NCBI GenBank assembly: GCA_021399345.1
Contig: JAAFKI010000175.1
Coordinates: 1-36,452, forward strand
Direction: 5' to 3'
DNA: 36,452 nucleotides
From: Candidatus Heimdallarchaeota archaeon
Lineage (GTDB): Archaea; Asgardarchaeota; Heimdallarchaeia; Heimdallarchaeales; Heimdallarchaeaceae
A program made the translations under genes and the position numbers. The notes under the pieces are model-generated. The model worked only from the letters and a program-made list of their open reading frames with translations, was not told where the DNA came from and made no database searches. Shown here one piece after another: positions 17,129 to 25,512 of the stretch. Numbering within the stretch: position 1 is the stretch's first letter; each line of letters begins with the position of its first letter.

Positions 17129-17920
17129 ATGCAAAAAATAATTACTCTTGAAAAAACCTACATTGTTGCTAAGCATAGTTCAGAAAAAGCTTTTACTTAC
17201 ATATTAAACAAAGAGTTTGAGAATTTAGATGTAAAAGTTAAGGGAATAAGTTTCACTAAGGAAAGATATGCCGAAGTTACATTAGAAGGGGAAGATGAGG
17301 AAATAGCTAAAAATATCTTAATAAAAAATTATGGAACAATACGAAGCATTGGAGATTTGCAAGAGGGAGATGCTATTTATGGTAGATTTAGAGAGGTAGG
17401 GGAAGTTAAGTTTGGTTTGTTCATAGACTGTGGTATAACAAGCACAACCCAAAACATAGATGCCTTGTATCCATTATTCGAGATGAGAGAGCAATTGACT
17501 CAAGGCAAAAAAGTTCCTCTAATGAATATGGTTAGAGCATATGGTTTCATAGATAATTTACCAATGTTCTTTGAGATAATAAAAAAACAAGTCCTAGGAT
17601 CTAAAGTTTGGGTTAAACTTTCTGAAGAATCCCTCAAATGGTTGAAAAGTGCATTAAAAGAAAAGAAAGAGTCATTAATTATCTGTGGAACCACAAGAAG
17701 AAAGATAAAGCATGCCCTTATCGGTTCAAATCATGCCGAAGACATTGAAGTAATAGAAAGAATAGGTTTACTTGAATATAGACTAATTTGTAAAAGAGGA
17801 ACTAGAGCAGATGGTTTGATTCCTGAATTAGGGTATCTCTTAGGAAGAGCAAAGATTGGAGCTCAAGTTCCTAGCAGGGTAAAAGAATTAACTAAAGTCC
17901 AAAAAGAGGCGGAAGGTTGA
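17129..17920 (+). CDS. DUF2110 family protein with an S1-like segment
   Basis: 263 residues, an archaea-wide family of unknown function. A segment at about residues 74-102 (LQEGDAIYGRFREVGEVKFG, then LFIDCGI) reads like an S1/OB nucleic-acid-binding strand pattern. The C-terminus RGTRADGLIPELGYLLGRAK is a conserved block. Its start lies 12 nt after aTrm56, so the two are almost certainly cotranscribed, suggesting an RNA-related role. No catalytic motif is apparent. Confidence 0.8.
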   Translation: MQKIITLEKTYIVAKHSSEKAFTYILNKEFENLDVKVKGISFTKERYAEVTLEGEDEEIAKNILIKNYGTIRSIGDLQEGDAIYGRFREVGEVKFGLFIDCGITSTTQNIDALYPLFEMREQLTQGKKVPLMNMVRAYGFIDNLPMFFEIIKKQVLGSKVWVKLSEESLKWLKSALKEKKESLIICGTTRRKIKHALIGSNHAEDIEVIERIGLLEYRLICKRGTRADGLIPELGYLLGRAKIGAQVPSRVKELTKVQKEAEG

Positions 17921-18008
17921 GAATTAGAAAACCATTTCAATTCATCAGAAAACAACTTTTATTCACTCTGTAGGCAATCTATAAAAATTCTAATTCTAAA
18001 ATGATACT

Positions 18009-18074
18009 ATGAATATGGAAGAAATTGCTGAGATCTTAAAAAACGATGTAATTAATCTTCTTTTATTTGACTAA
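18009..18074 (+). other. 21-codon open frame behind a TATA-like box; possible truncated gene stub
   Basis: A TATA-like ctataaaaa (17979-17987) sits about 26 nt before an ATG at 18009, the spacing of a leaderless promoter. The frame reads MNMEEIAEILKNDVINLLLFD then TAA at 18072-18074, overlapping the 3' end of msrA on the other strand. The peptide resembles the first helix of a larger protein, so a gene truncated by rearrangement is possible. A chance ORF is equally possible. Confidence 0.25.
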
Positions 18075-18603
18075 GGTACAGCTTTCTGAATTTGTTAACT
18101 TTAGGTTCAATTACGACTCTACAGTATGGTTGTGATGAATTAAGCTTAAAGTAATTCTGATGATATTCCTCTGCTTGGTAGAATTTATCAAACGAAGTTA
18201 CCTCTGTAACTATGGGATTACTCCATTTCTTTGAGCTATTCAATACAGAGATCATCTCTTCAATAATCTTCTTTTGTTCTTCAGAATGATAAAATATTGC
18301 AGATTTATATTGAGAACCAACATCATTACCTTGGCGGTTCAATGTAGTTGGATCATGTATCGTAAAGAAGAGTTCTAGAATTTCTTTGAATGTAACTATT
18401 TCTGGATTGAATATTATTTGAACAACTTCTGCATGACCTGTTGACCCCGAGCAAACCTGTTCATATGTAGGATTATCAATTTTACCTCCAGAATAACCTG
18501 ATTCTGCTGTTTCTACGCCTTTTAATTCTCTATAAACAGCTTCAATACACCAAAAGCATCCCCCACCTAGTGTAATAGTTTCCATATCTATTTCGTCTGT
18601 CAT
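18052..18603 (-). CDS. msrA: Peptide methionine sulfoxide reductase MsrA
   Basis: 183 residues. Active-site GGGCFWCIEA at residues 13-22 with nucleophile Cys16, followed by family blocks GYSGG, NPTYEQVCSGSTGHAEVVQI, FFTIHDPTTLNRQGNDVGSQ and AEEYHQNYF. It reduces methionine-S-sulfoxide in proteins using thioredoxin-like donors. The start is the ATG at 18603; a TTG at 18609 would add two residues. No MsrB is nearby. Confidence 0.96.
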   Translation of the reverse strand: MTDEIDMETITLGGGCFWCIEAVYRELKGVETAESGYSGGKIDNPTYEQVCSGSTGHAEVVQIIFNPEIVTFKEILELFFTIHDPTTLNRQGNDVGSQYKSAIFYHSEEQKKIIEEMISVLNSSKKWSNPIVTEVTSFDKFYQAEEYHQNYFKLNSSQPYCRVVIEPKVNKFRKLYLSQIKED

Positions 18604-18704
18604 TTTCAAATCTCTTTTTGTTATTATAAAGAAAAGAACTCACTAAATTAAAGAATGTTTGAAATTAATTAAAGACTAGTATTGACCAAAAGGAGAAGTA
18701 GTGG

Positions 18705-18779
18705 TGGGGCAGAGCGGAGTTGAACCGCTGACTTCCTCGGTGTAAGCGAGGTATCATAACCAGGCTAGATCACTGCCCC
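18705..18779 (-). tRNA. tRNA-Val(TAC), no intron
   Basis: Minus strand: acceptor GGGGCAG with CTGCCCC, discriminator A at 18705 and encoded CCA (18704-18702). Anticodon stem CCTCG/CGAGG with loop CTTACAC, anticodon TAC. T arm AGCGG TTCAACT CCGCT. The D arm reads ATCT - AGCCTGGTTA - TGAT. All stems close without an intron. Confidence 0.96.
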
Positions 18780-18870
18780 TTGTTTTGTTGGTTATATTTC
18801 TTCTGCTAGTTGTTTTCATTTTAAACTTTTGGTTAATTAATTTTACTTTCTGCTGCTACTCTTACGATTT

Positions 18871-18880
18871 ACTTATATAT
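18871..18880 (+). promoter_or_regulatory. TATA box upstream of the trmB gene
   Basis: acttatatat is centred about 40 nt before the ATG at 18915. A ggtggag Shine-Dalgarno-like sequence (18900-18906) lies between, so the transcript should carry a short leader. It probably drives the trmB - isomerase pair. Confidence 0.5.
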
Positions 18881-18914
18881 TTCTCTGTATAGATTTGAAG
18901 GTGGAGAAAGCCCT

Positions 18915-19727
18915 ATGTCTGATACTGAGGAACTTACCTTAAAGCTTAAAGCTCTTGGTTTAACTCAATATGAGGTTAAAACTTTAATCACTTTAGTAGC
19001 TCTTTCATCTTCTACTGCAGAAGAAATTCACAAACAGACAGACATCCCCACACCAAGAATTTATGACACTATTGACAACTTAGAGAAAAAAGGATTGGTT
19101 CGAACAATATCAGGGAGACCCAAGCGTTTTGAAGTAATTACTCTAAAGAAGGGATTGGATAACCTTCTAAGATTTAAAGAGCAAGAATATCACGATGAAC
19201 TTGATAAGATGGCAACAGTTTCACAGGAAATCATGTCTCTTTTAAGTGATCCAGAGTATCAATCAAAATTAGTTATCAAACCAGATGAACTACTTGAAGC
19301 ATACTCTTCTCTGGAAGAGATGCAGCTAAAGACTAAGGATATTATTAGAAAAGGAGAGAAAGAGATATCGATTTTTACTAATGTCTTCTATTGGTATGAT
19401 GATGTCAAAAAAGAAATCAAAGATGCACTAGATAAAGGAGTTAAAGTTAGAGTCATAATGAGTATAGACGATTCCAAATCAAAAGATGTTGCAAGAAATC
19501 TTCTGGATATAGGTGCTCAAGTAAGAAGTATTACAGAGGGAAATGTTCTAGCTCGTGGTACTTTAGTAGATGAAGAACAAGTTGTCTTTGTTATTTGGGT
19601 TTCACCAGTTAAACATGAGAAGTATGTTTATCGTCCCCACTTCTCCTCTAATTCTGGAATCATTGAGATTTTTTCCAATAATTTTGAACATTTGTGGGTG
19701 AAGAGTAAAGAAATTTCCTTTGAATAA
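18915..19727 (+). CDS. TrmB-family sugar-responsive transcriptional regulator
   Basis: 270 residues. N-terminal TrmB-type winged helix (about 5-75): LGLTQYEVKTLITLVAL, then STAEEIHKQTDIPTPRIYD, then LEKKGLVRTISGRPKRFEVI. A coiled-coil dimerisation helix (about 85-115) and a C-terminal TrmB/PLD-like effector domain follow. TrmB proteins repress or activate sugar transport and glycolytic genes in response to sugars. It is 20 nt upstream of the phosphoglucose/phosphomannose isomerase gene, which is a plausible target together with glmS. Confidence 0.9.
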   Translation: MSDTEELTLKLKALGLTQYEVKTLITLVALSSSTAEEIHKQTDIPTPRIYDTIDNLEKKGLVRTISGRPKRFEVITLKKGLDNLLRFKEQEYHDELDKMATVSQEIMSLLSDPEYQSKLVIKPDELLEAYSSLEEMQLKTKDIIRKGEKEISIFTNVFYWYDDVKKEIKDALDKGVKVRVIMSIDDSKSKDVARNLLDIGAQVRSITEGNVLARGTLVDEEQVVFVIWVSPVKHEKYVYRPHFSSNSGIIEIFSNNFEHLWVKSKEISFE

Positions 19728-19747
19728 TCTTTCTGGAAGTAAAAATT

Positions 19748-20872
19748 ATGATTGATTTGGACGAACAAAACCGCATTATTGAAATTGATAAATCTAATCA
19801 ACTTCAAATTCTTGAGAAGTGGTCATCTCTGTTTAAAGAGGCTCGAGAAAATAGTCTAAAAACAGTTATTCCTGAAAAAATACTTTGGAAAGATAAGAGT
19901 ATAAAATATGTTGAACCGTCCAACATAGTAGTTTGTGGAATGGGGGGTTCAGCTATTGCAGGTGATTATTTATCCAGTTTGTTAAAAAACGAACTCAAAA
20001 TTCCAATTTTAGTTAATAGAGACTATTACTTACCTGCTTTCAGTAACAGCTCTACCTTGATTATATGTGTTAGTTATTCAGGAAACACAGAAGAAACTCT
20101 CTCTTGTTTCAAAGACGCTCTTACTAAAGGTACTATGATTATAACTATCTCTTCAGGGGGGCTTTTGGAAAAACTCTCTAAGAAGTGTAATGTACCTCAC
20201 ATAAAAATACGAGAGGGAATACCACCTAGAACAGGTTTACCCTTAATTTACACGTCTCTTCTAACAATATTAGAAAAATTCAAACTTATCGAAGACATGA
20301 GCAATGATTTTGAGGAAACAGAGAAAATATTGGCAGAATTATCTGTTGAATATTCTCCTGAAAAAAAGACGGAAGGAAATTTCGCAAAGAAGATTGCTTA
20401 TGGATTATACAATAAACTACCCCTATTTGTGGGTCATACTATCTATTCTCCTGTATCCTACAGAGCTAAATCAGAACTAAACGAAAATAGCAAAATAATG
20501 GCAATTAGTGAAGAGGTTCCAGAACAGAATCATAATGGTATCGTTGCTTGGGATAATCCCAATATTGTGTTAAACAATGTGGCGGTAATCTTAATCAGAG
20601 ATAAAAAGGAATCAAACCCCATTAAAGTCAGAATGGAACAATTAAAGAAAATAATCGAACAAAAAACAGAAAAGGTTCTAGAATTATATCCAAAAGGAGA
20701 ATCTAAATTAGCTAAACAAATTAGTTTAACCTACCTAATTGATATAACAAGCATATACCTTGCAGTACTATACGAAGTTGATCCATCTATTACTCCAAGT
20801 ATTGATAATCTAAAGGAAGTGCTAAAAAAGAAACTTAATCTCCAGGATAAAATTGAAAAGGAATTTGAGTAA
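19748..20872 (+). CDS. Bifunctional phosphoglucose/phosphomannose isomerase
   Basis: 374 residues, two SIS domains. Landmarks: GMGGSAIAGDY (64-74), SYSGNTEETL (109-118), PPRTGLP (159-165) and EVPEQNHNG, with Glu259 and His262 matching the catalytic Glu/His of the family. It interconverts glucose-6-P and mannose-6-P with fructose-6-P. Directly before glmS, it would supply fructose-6-P for glucosamine-6-P synthesis. Cotranscribed with trmB. Confidence 0.9.
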   Translation: MIDLDEQNRIIEIDKSNQLQILEKWSSLFKEARENSLKTVIPEKILWKDKSIKYVEPSNIVVCGMGGSAIAGDYLSSLLKNELKIPILVNRDYYLPAFSNSSTLIICVSYSGNTEETLSCFKDALTKGTMIITISSGGLLEKLSKKCNVPHIKIREGIPPRTGLPLIYTSLLTILEKFKLIEDMSNDFEETEKILAELSVEYSPEKKTEGNFAKKIAYGLYNKLPLFVGHTIYSPVSYRAKSELNENSKIMAISEEVPEQNHNGIVAWDNPNIVLNNVAVILIRDKKESNPIKVRMEQLKKIIEQKTEKVLELYPKGESKLAKQISLTYLIDITSIYLAVLYEVDPSITPSIDNLKEVLKKKLNLQDKIEKEFE

Positions 20873-20978
20873 ACTGCTTAAACCCTCCTTTTACAGATTA
20901 TCCAATAGAAAGTTTTAATAAGGAAATCATTTTTACTTATTTAGAGTAAAAACCAGTGAAATACTTTAAGTGTTGCTT

Positions 20979-22805
20979 ATGTGTGGAATTGTCGGAATTG
21001 TTCAACAGCAAGAAACAAAGATAGGAAAGACCATTATAGAAGCTTTAACCAAACTGGAATATAGAGGATATGATAGTGTAGGTATCGCATCTATTCTCGA
21101 TAATAAGGTTTTGATTACCAAAGATCAGGGAAAGATATCTGAAGTAACAGAAAGGATTGATATCAATAAGATAAAGGGGAAAATTGCTATAGGTCATACA
21201 CGTTGGGCAACTCATGGTCCTCCAACTAAAGAAAATGCTCATCCACACATCGATTGCAGTGGAGAAATATCAGTAATCCATAACGGAATTATAGAAAATT
21301 TTCGAGCATTAAAAGAAGAATTATTGAATCAAGGACACTCATTTCAATCAGAAACAGATACAGAAATAATCCCACATATGATAGAACAATTGGTGAAAAA
21401 AGAAGGCGTTTCATTGAAAGAAGCCATAATTCAAGTGGTTAGAAGAATTGAAGGTACATTTGCAATATGTGTTGTGTCTAGCATTGAACCAGACAAAATC
21501 TTTTGTGCAAAACGAGACAGTCCATTGGTTATAGGAATTAATTCAGATAGAATGTTTTGTGCATCAGATATTCCTGCATTTCTAGATAAAACACGAAAAG
21601 TAGTTCTCTTACATGATGATGAATTCGTTACATTATCTTCAAAAGGATATGAAATCATTGACTTTAACACAATGGAGAAAATACAGAGAAAACCACACAT
21701 AGTCTCTTGGAAACCAGAAATGGCACAAAAAGCAGGTTTCCCACATTTTATGTTAAAAGAAATACATGAACAACCAAACTCCCTAGCAGATTATATTAGA
21801 ATAAAGCAACCCTCACTTACCAGAATTGCAGAAAAAATCTATAAAGCAGAAAAAATCTTTCTTTTAGCAGCTGGAACAGCTCACTATTCTACTCTAACAG
21901 GGGAGCATTTGATTAGAAGGTATGCAAAAAAATCTTGTAGTTCAATCATTGCCTCAGAATATGATTCGATTACTAGTTTAATTGATGAAGATACAGTAAT
22001 CTTACCTGTGAGTCAAAGTGGGGAGACAATGGACACAATAATGGCAATCAAGAGTGCTAAAGAGCTAGGTGCATCAATACTCTCAGCTGTTAATGTAATC
22101 GGGAGTACAATCACTCGTCATTCTGAAGAAGTATTGTATTTGTATGCAGGACCAGAGATAGGTGTAGCAGCAACAAAAACTTACACTGCTCAAACAATTG
22201 CAATGTGGGATATAGGTTTGGAACTTGGAAAACTCTCAGGAGAATTAAACAACTCCGAATACTCTGCAGCTAGAAAGCTGTTCCAAGAAATACCTACTGT
22301 TGTCAAACAAACCATTGTTAGAAATGAGTCAAGAGCTAATCATATTGCTTCATGGTTTGCTAAGAAGAACAGCAGTTTCTATTTAGGAAGAGGATTAAAT
22401 CTACAAACAGCAAATGAGGGGGCACTAAAGATGAAAGAAATAGCCTATATTCACAGTGAATCATATCCAGCAGGAGAATCAAAACATGGACCAATAGCTC
22501 TAGTGGAAGAAGATTATCCGGTAGTATTCGTGGTGCCGAAGGATCAAACAAACAAAAAGATGATCAGTAATATCATGGAGATGAAAGCAAGAGGGGCAAC
22601 AGCAATAGTAGTGATGGAGGAGGGAGACAGAGACGTAGAGGATTTGGCAAAATGGAAATTAGAAATACCTAAAGGATATTCAGAAATGTTATCGACAATA
22701 CCATTCATTATTCCGCTACAGCATCTAGCGTACTATACAGCTGTGAGAAAAGGATGTTCTGTTGATACTCCAAAAAACTTGAGCAAAACTTTGACAGTAC
22801 TTTAA
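20979..22805 (+). CDS. glmS: Glutamine--fructose-6-phosphate aminotransferase (isomerizing)
   Basis: 608 residues from the ATG at 20979, so that Cys2 (MCGIVGIV) becomes the N-terminal nucleophile after Met removal; a GTG at 20970 in frame would place three residues before Met and is not compatible with that mechanism. Class II glutaminase domain (1-about 230, with HTRWATHGPP and HNGIIENF), then two SIS domains (GTAHYS ... VSQSGETMDT ... AATKTYTAQ; and GRGLNLQTANEGALKMKEI, then HSESYPAGESKHGP). It makes glucosamine-6-P. A TATA-like tttacttattta lies in the 106-nt gap upstream. Confidence 0.97.
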   Translation: MCGIVGIVQQQETKIGKTIIEALTKLEYRGYDSVGIASILDNKVLITKDQGKISEVTERIDINKIKGKIAIGHTRWATHGPPTKENAHPHIDCSGEISVIHNGIIENFRALKEELLNQGHSFQSETDTEIIPHMIEQLVKKEGVSLKEAIIQVVRRIEGTFAICVVSSIEPDKIFCAKRDSPLVIGINSDRMFCASDIPAFLDKTRKVVLLHDDEFVTLSSKGYEIIDFNTMEKIQRKPHIVSWKPEMAQKAGFPHFMLKEIHEQPNSLADYIRIKQPSLTRIAEKIYKAEKIFLLAAGTAHYSTLTGEHLIRRYAKKSCSSIIASEYDSITSLIDEDTVILPVSQSGETMDTIMAIKSAKELGASILSAVNVIGSTITRHSEEVLYLYAGPEIGVAATKTYTAQTIAMWDIGLELGKLSGELNNSEYSAARKLFQEIPTVVKQTIVRNESRANHIASWFAKKNSSFYLGRGLNLQTANEGALKMKEIAYIHSESYPAGESKHGPIALVEEDYPVVFVVPKDQTNKKMISNIMEMKARGATAIVVMEEGDRDVEDLAKWKLEIPKGYSEMLSTIPFIIPLQHLAYYTAVRKGCSVDTPKNLSKTLTVL

Positions 22806-22859
22806 AATTACTAAATAAGAAAAGGATATAATTAGGAAAAGACAAAGGTGTAAAAGAAA

Positions 22860-24080
22860 ATGAAAGCAGTAATTCTTGCAGGTGGTAAAGGAATTGACCT
22901 TTTTCCACTTACTCAAACTAGACCCAAACCAATGATTACACTTCTTGGTAAACCTATTCTAGAATATTTGATTAAAGAATTAAAAGAAGTTGGTTTAACT
23001 GATATTTTAATAGTTACAGGATATAAGGGAGAACAAATTAGGAATTATTTCGGAAAAGGTAAAGATTTCGGTGTTTGTATTCACTATGCAGATCAAGGGG
23101 ATAAGGAAGGTATAGTTGCAGCAATATTGGCTGCAGAAGAATATATCAATGATGATTCTAGATTTTTGCTCTTATTTAGCGACATTGTTTCTGAGAAGGG
23201 TCTAATTCAGAGGACTCTCAATGCTTATGAAAATACTCAATCTGATATGACCATGACCCTTACTCTTCAAGGTGATACAGGAAATTTTGGTATTGTTGAA
23301 ATAGATTCTATGGGAATGGTCAAAAAAGCAGGCATCAAAACAGCTGAATTATCTTCTCGCAGCAAATATGTTGATGCTGGCTGTTTTATCATTAAAACAG
23401 ATATCTTTGAGGAAATAAGAAACGGTGCTTCCTTAGGGCAAGCTATCAACAATCGCATTGAAAAGGGTGATAAAGTAGCAGCTGCCATCTGGGAAAAAGA
23501 ATGGATAGACATCGGAAAACCATGGAATATCATAGAAGCAAATAAACTACTACTATCAAAAGTTAAAGAAACCAGAATTGCTAGTGACGTTATCATAGGT
23601 GCCAATGTCGAATTGAAAAACTCGGTAATAATTGAAAGTGGAACAGAAATAAGTTCTGGCGCAGTTCTCAATGGACCGCTCTATATTGGACCCAATAGCT
23701 ATATTGGAAACAATACTCTAGTTCGTGACCATTGTTCTATAGGTGAAGGAACAATAGTTGGTTTTGGAAGCGAAATTAAGAATTCAGTTCTTTTTGAAGG
23801 AGCTAAAATCTTTGGTTTGTGTTATGTTGGTGATAGTGTAATAGGTAAAAATACTATTCTGTCTTCAGGAGTTATCACAGTAAATACTGAAACACCACGA
23901 AAAGAGATTGAGATGGATGTAGGTGGAAAGGCTCTATCTACAGGTCTTACTAAACTTGGTGCCATCATTGGAGATAACTGTGAGATAGGTGTTAATTGTC
24001 TAATCTGCCCTGGAAGAAAAATCGCCTCAGGAAGTGTTGTTTCTTCTGGAACTTCAGTAAAAACTGATATCAAAAATTAG
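22860..24080 (+). CDS. GlmU-like sugar-1-phosphate nucleotidyltransferase with left-handed beta-helix
   Basis: 406 residues. N-terminal nucleotidyltransferase domain (1-about 230): MKAVILAGGKG ... TRPKPMITLLGKPILEY, then IVTGYKGEQI, LLLFSDIV and VDAGCFIIKTDIF. The C-terminal hexapeptide-repeat beta-helix (about 240-400; IGANVELKNSVIIESGTEI and following) is of the acetyltransferase type, ending ICPGRKIASG. It probably converts glucosamine-1-P to UDP-GlcNAc as in other archaeal bifunctional enzymes. One oddity: the usual G-T-R of the nucleotide loop reads G-I-D (GGKGIDLFPLT), removing a conserved Arg. It is 54 nt after glmS. Confidence 0.88.
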   Translation: MKAVILAGGKGIDLFPLTQTRPKPMITLLGKPILEYLIKELKEVGLTDILIVTGYKGEQIRNYFGKGKDFGVCIHYADQGDKEGIVAAILAAEEYINDDSRFLLLFSDIVSEKGLIQRTLNAYENTQSDMTMTLTLQGDTGNFGIVEIDSMGMVKKAGIKTAELSSRSKYVDAGCFIIKTDIFEEIRNGASLGQAINNRIEKGDKVAAAIWEKEWIDIGKPWNIIEANKLLLSKVKETRIASDVIIGANVELKNSVIIESGTEISSGAVLNGPLYIGPNSYIGNNTLVRDHCSIGEGTIVGFGSEIKNSVLFEGAKIFGLCYVGDSVIGKNTILSSGVITVNTETPRKEIEMDVGGKALSTGLTKLGAIIGDNCEIGVNCLICPGRKIASGSVVSSGTSVKTDIKN

Positions 24081-24090
24081 ATTTAGTATT

Positions 24091-24120
24091 AAAAAATATT
24101 AAAGAAAGAAAAAAGAAAGT
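24091..24120 (-). terminator. T-rich terminator for the UPF0147 gene
   Basis: Read on the minus strand, the region is a series of T-tracts (ctttcttttttctttcttta and following) just beyond the UPF0147 stop, in the convergent gap with the GlmU-like gene. Confidence 0.45.
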
Positions 24121-24132
24121 AAAGAGTTTCTA

Positions 24133-24149
24133 CTTTTTTTTGATTTTTT
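24133..24149 (+). terminator. T-rich terminator for the GlmU-like gene
   Basis: cttttttttgattttttag-type sequence on the plus strand about 55 nt past the GlmU-like stop. It overlaps the stop codon of the convergent UPF0147 gene. Confidence 0.5.
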
Positions 24150-24423
24150 AGTAATCAAAGTCAGTAATTTCTAACAGGGTAATTATCTGCAACAACATAG
24201 TTCTAGCATGGGCTGGGCAATTAGGATCTTGCGATATTTCATCAAGGATTTCAATTGCATTGTTAGCTTTCACTGCTAAACTTAGCTCTGGATCTGGTTC
24301 TCTTATTATCTCCAGCGAATTTGTTGCTGCTCTTCTAATATTCCTTGGGACTGTTGTATCCTCACTTATTCTTTCCAAAAGCTGTACTGCTTCATCTATT
24401 TGTTCGAGGGTCTCATCGTTCAT
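24148..24423 (-). CDS. UPF0147 family protein
   Basis: 91 residues, all helical. The family signature is evident: AVQLLERISEDTTVPRNIRR, AATNSLE, and the second repeat AIEILDEISQDPNCPAHART. The two halves look like a duplicated helical hairpin with 'LLERISED / ILDEISQD'. A conserved archaeal protein of unknown function. Single-gene unit. Confidence 0.9.
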   Translation of the reverse strand: MNDETLEQIDEAVQLLERISEDTTVPRNIRRAATNSLEIIREPDPELSLAVKANNAIEILDEISQDPNCPAHARTMLLQIITLLEITDFDY

Positions 24424-24550
24424 TTTAATACCCCTTTCAAAAGTTATGGTCAGTATCTTTCTTACACTCTATTTTTTAATCATTTCGGTTTAAAAGAAAA
24501 TAATAAATAAAAATAATCGATGTTTCTTTAAAAGGTTGTATTTCGTTTGT

Positions 24551-25495
24551 TTATTGATTTAACCACTTCACATAATCAACGATTCCTTCTTCTATGGAGA
24601 TTTTAGCATCCCAACCTAAGGATTGCAGTTTCAAAGTATCAACTGAAGTAAACACTACATCCCCCTTCCATCCCCTCTTTCCTCCTGTAAAAGTGAAGTT
24701 GACTTCTTCTAAACCTAATGCTTCTGACATATTGATAGCTACTTGTTTTACTGTAGTTTGCTCATCTGAACTAACATTGTAAACATCAAATCCCTTCTTC
24801 ATCTTTGTATGAGTCACATCAAAAGCATTTATTGTGTCATTTATATGTAGATAGGTTTTTGTTTGAGATCCATCCCCAAGAATTTCTAAATTACTTGGAT
24901 CTTTCTTCAACTTATTGTAGAAATCAAACATAACACCATGTGTAGAACGAGGTCCATAGATGTTTCCTAATCTCAAAGAGACTATATCAATACCGTATAA
25001 TGAGGAATAACTTGAACAATACATTTCTGCTGCGGCTTTTGCAGCGCCGTAGTTACTAATTGGTTTCAATTGATAATTTTCAGGTGTTGGATAAATTTCT
25101 GGTTCGCCGTAAACTGTTCCAAGAGAGCTAGCAAAAATAAGTTTTGAGATTTCTTTTTTTCTCATAAATTCTAATATGTTGAACGTCCCAAGTATATTAA
25201 CTTCAAAATCAAAACGTGGATCACTAACGCTTAATTTTACATCTGCTTGTGCAGCTAAATGGAATACATATTCAAAATCACTGTCCAATTCCATTAATTT
25301 ATCATAATCTCTGACATCTGTTTTACTAAAGGTGGCAGTGCCATTCTCTATGTGGGATTTGAGATACCTTAAATCGGTTTTTGCAGACAAATCATCTACT
25401 ACTGTTACATGGAATCCTTTCTTAATCAATAGATCCACTAAATAGGAACCAATAAAACCACACCCTCCAGTTATTAGAACATTCTTTGAAATAAT
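24551..25495 (-). CDS. NAD-dependent sugar-nucleotide epimerase (GalE/WbpP-like SDR), apparent AUU start
   Basis: About 314 residues. The NAD-binding Rossmann motif is TGGCGFIG (about 9-16), followed by VVDDLSAK, the DVRDYD acidic region, LAAQADVKLSV, the catalytic ASSLGTVYGEP and YGAAKAAAE (Y-x3-K), LRLGNIYGPR and LRSLGWDAKISIEEG-like end. The Rossmann motif lies upstream of the first conventional start (GTG at 25438), so the gene must begin earlier. In frame between the upstream stop (25519-25517) and 25439 there is no ATG, GTG or TTG. An ATT at 25495-25493 sits 5 nt after a perfect AAGGAGG (second ATT at 25492). Likely UDP-Glc/UDP-GlcNAc epimerase, connecting with the UDP-GlcNAc genes upstream. 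Confidence 0.85.
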   Translation of the reverse strand: MISKNVLITGGCGFIGSYLVDLLIKKGFHVTVVDDLSAKTDLRYLKSHIENGTATFSKTDVRDYDKLMELDSDFEYVFHLAAQADVKLSVSDPRFDFEVNILGTFNILEFMRKKEISKLIFASSLGTVYGEPEIYPTPENYQLKPISNYGAAKAAAEMYCSSYSSLYGIDIVSLRLGNIYGPRSTHGVMFDFYNKLKKDPSNLEILGDGSQTKTYLHINDTINAFDVTHTKMKKGFDVYNVSSDEQTTVKQVAINMSEALGLEEVNFTFTGGKRGWKGDVVFTSVDTLKLQSLGWDAKISIEEGIVDYVKWLNQ

Positions 25496-25500
25496 AAAAA

Positions 25501-25507
25501 CCTCCTT
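25501..25507 (-). promoter_or_regulatory. Shine-Dalgarno AAGGAGG that sets an AUU start
   Basis: On the minus strand AAGGAGG is followed by TTTTT and then ATT ATT. The strong match and normal spacing make ATT the best start for the epimerase gene. It lies within 10 nt of the stop of the upstream cysteine desulfurase gene, so the two genes are in one operon. Confidence 0.6.
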
Positions 25508-25512
25508 GAAAA

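Noticed and set aside
20873..20978. glmS riboswitch/ribozyme upstream of glmS
   Set aside because: The 106-nt gap has no structured conserved core; it looks like an AT-rich archaeal promoter.
23267..23671. Minus-strand open frame of 134 codons
   Set aside because: Antisense to the GlmU-like gene, Ser/Pro/Ile-rich shadow translation.
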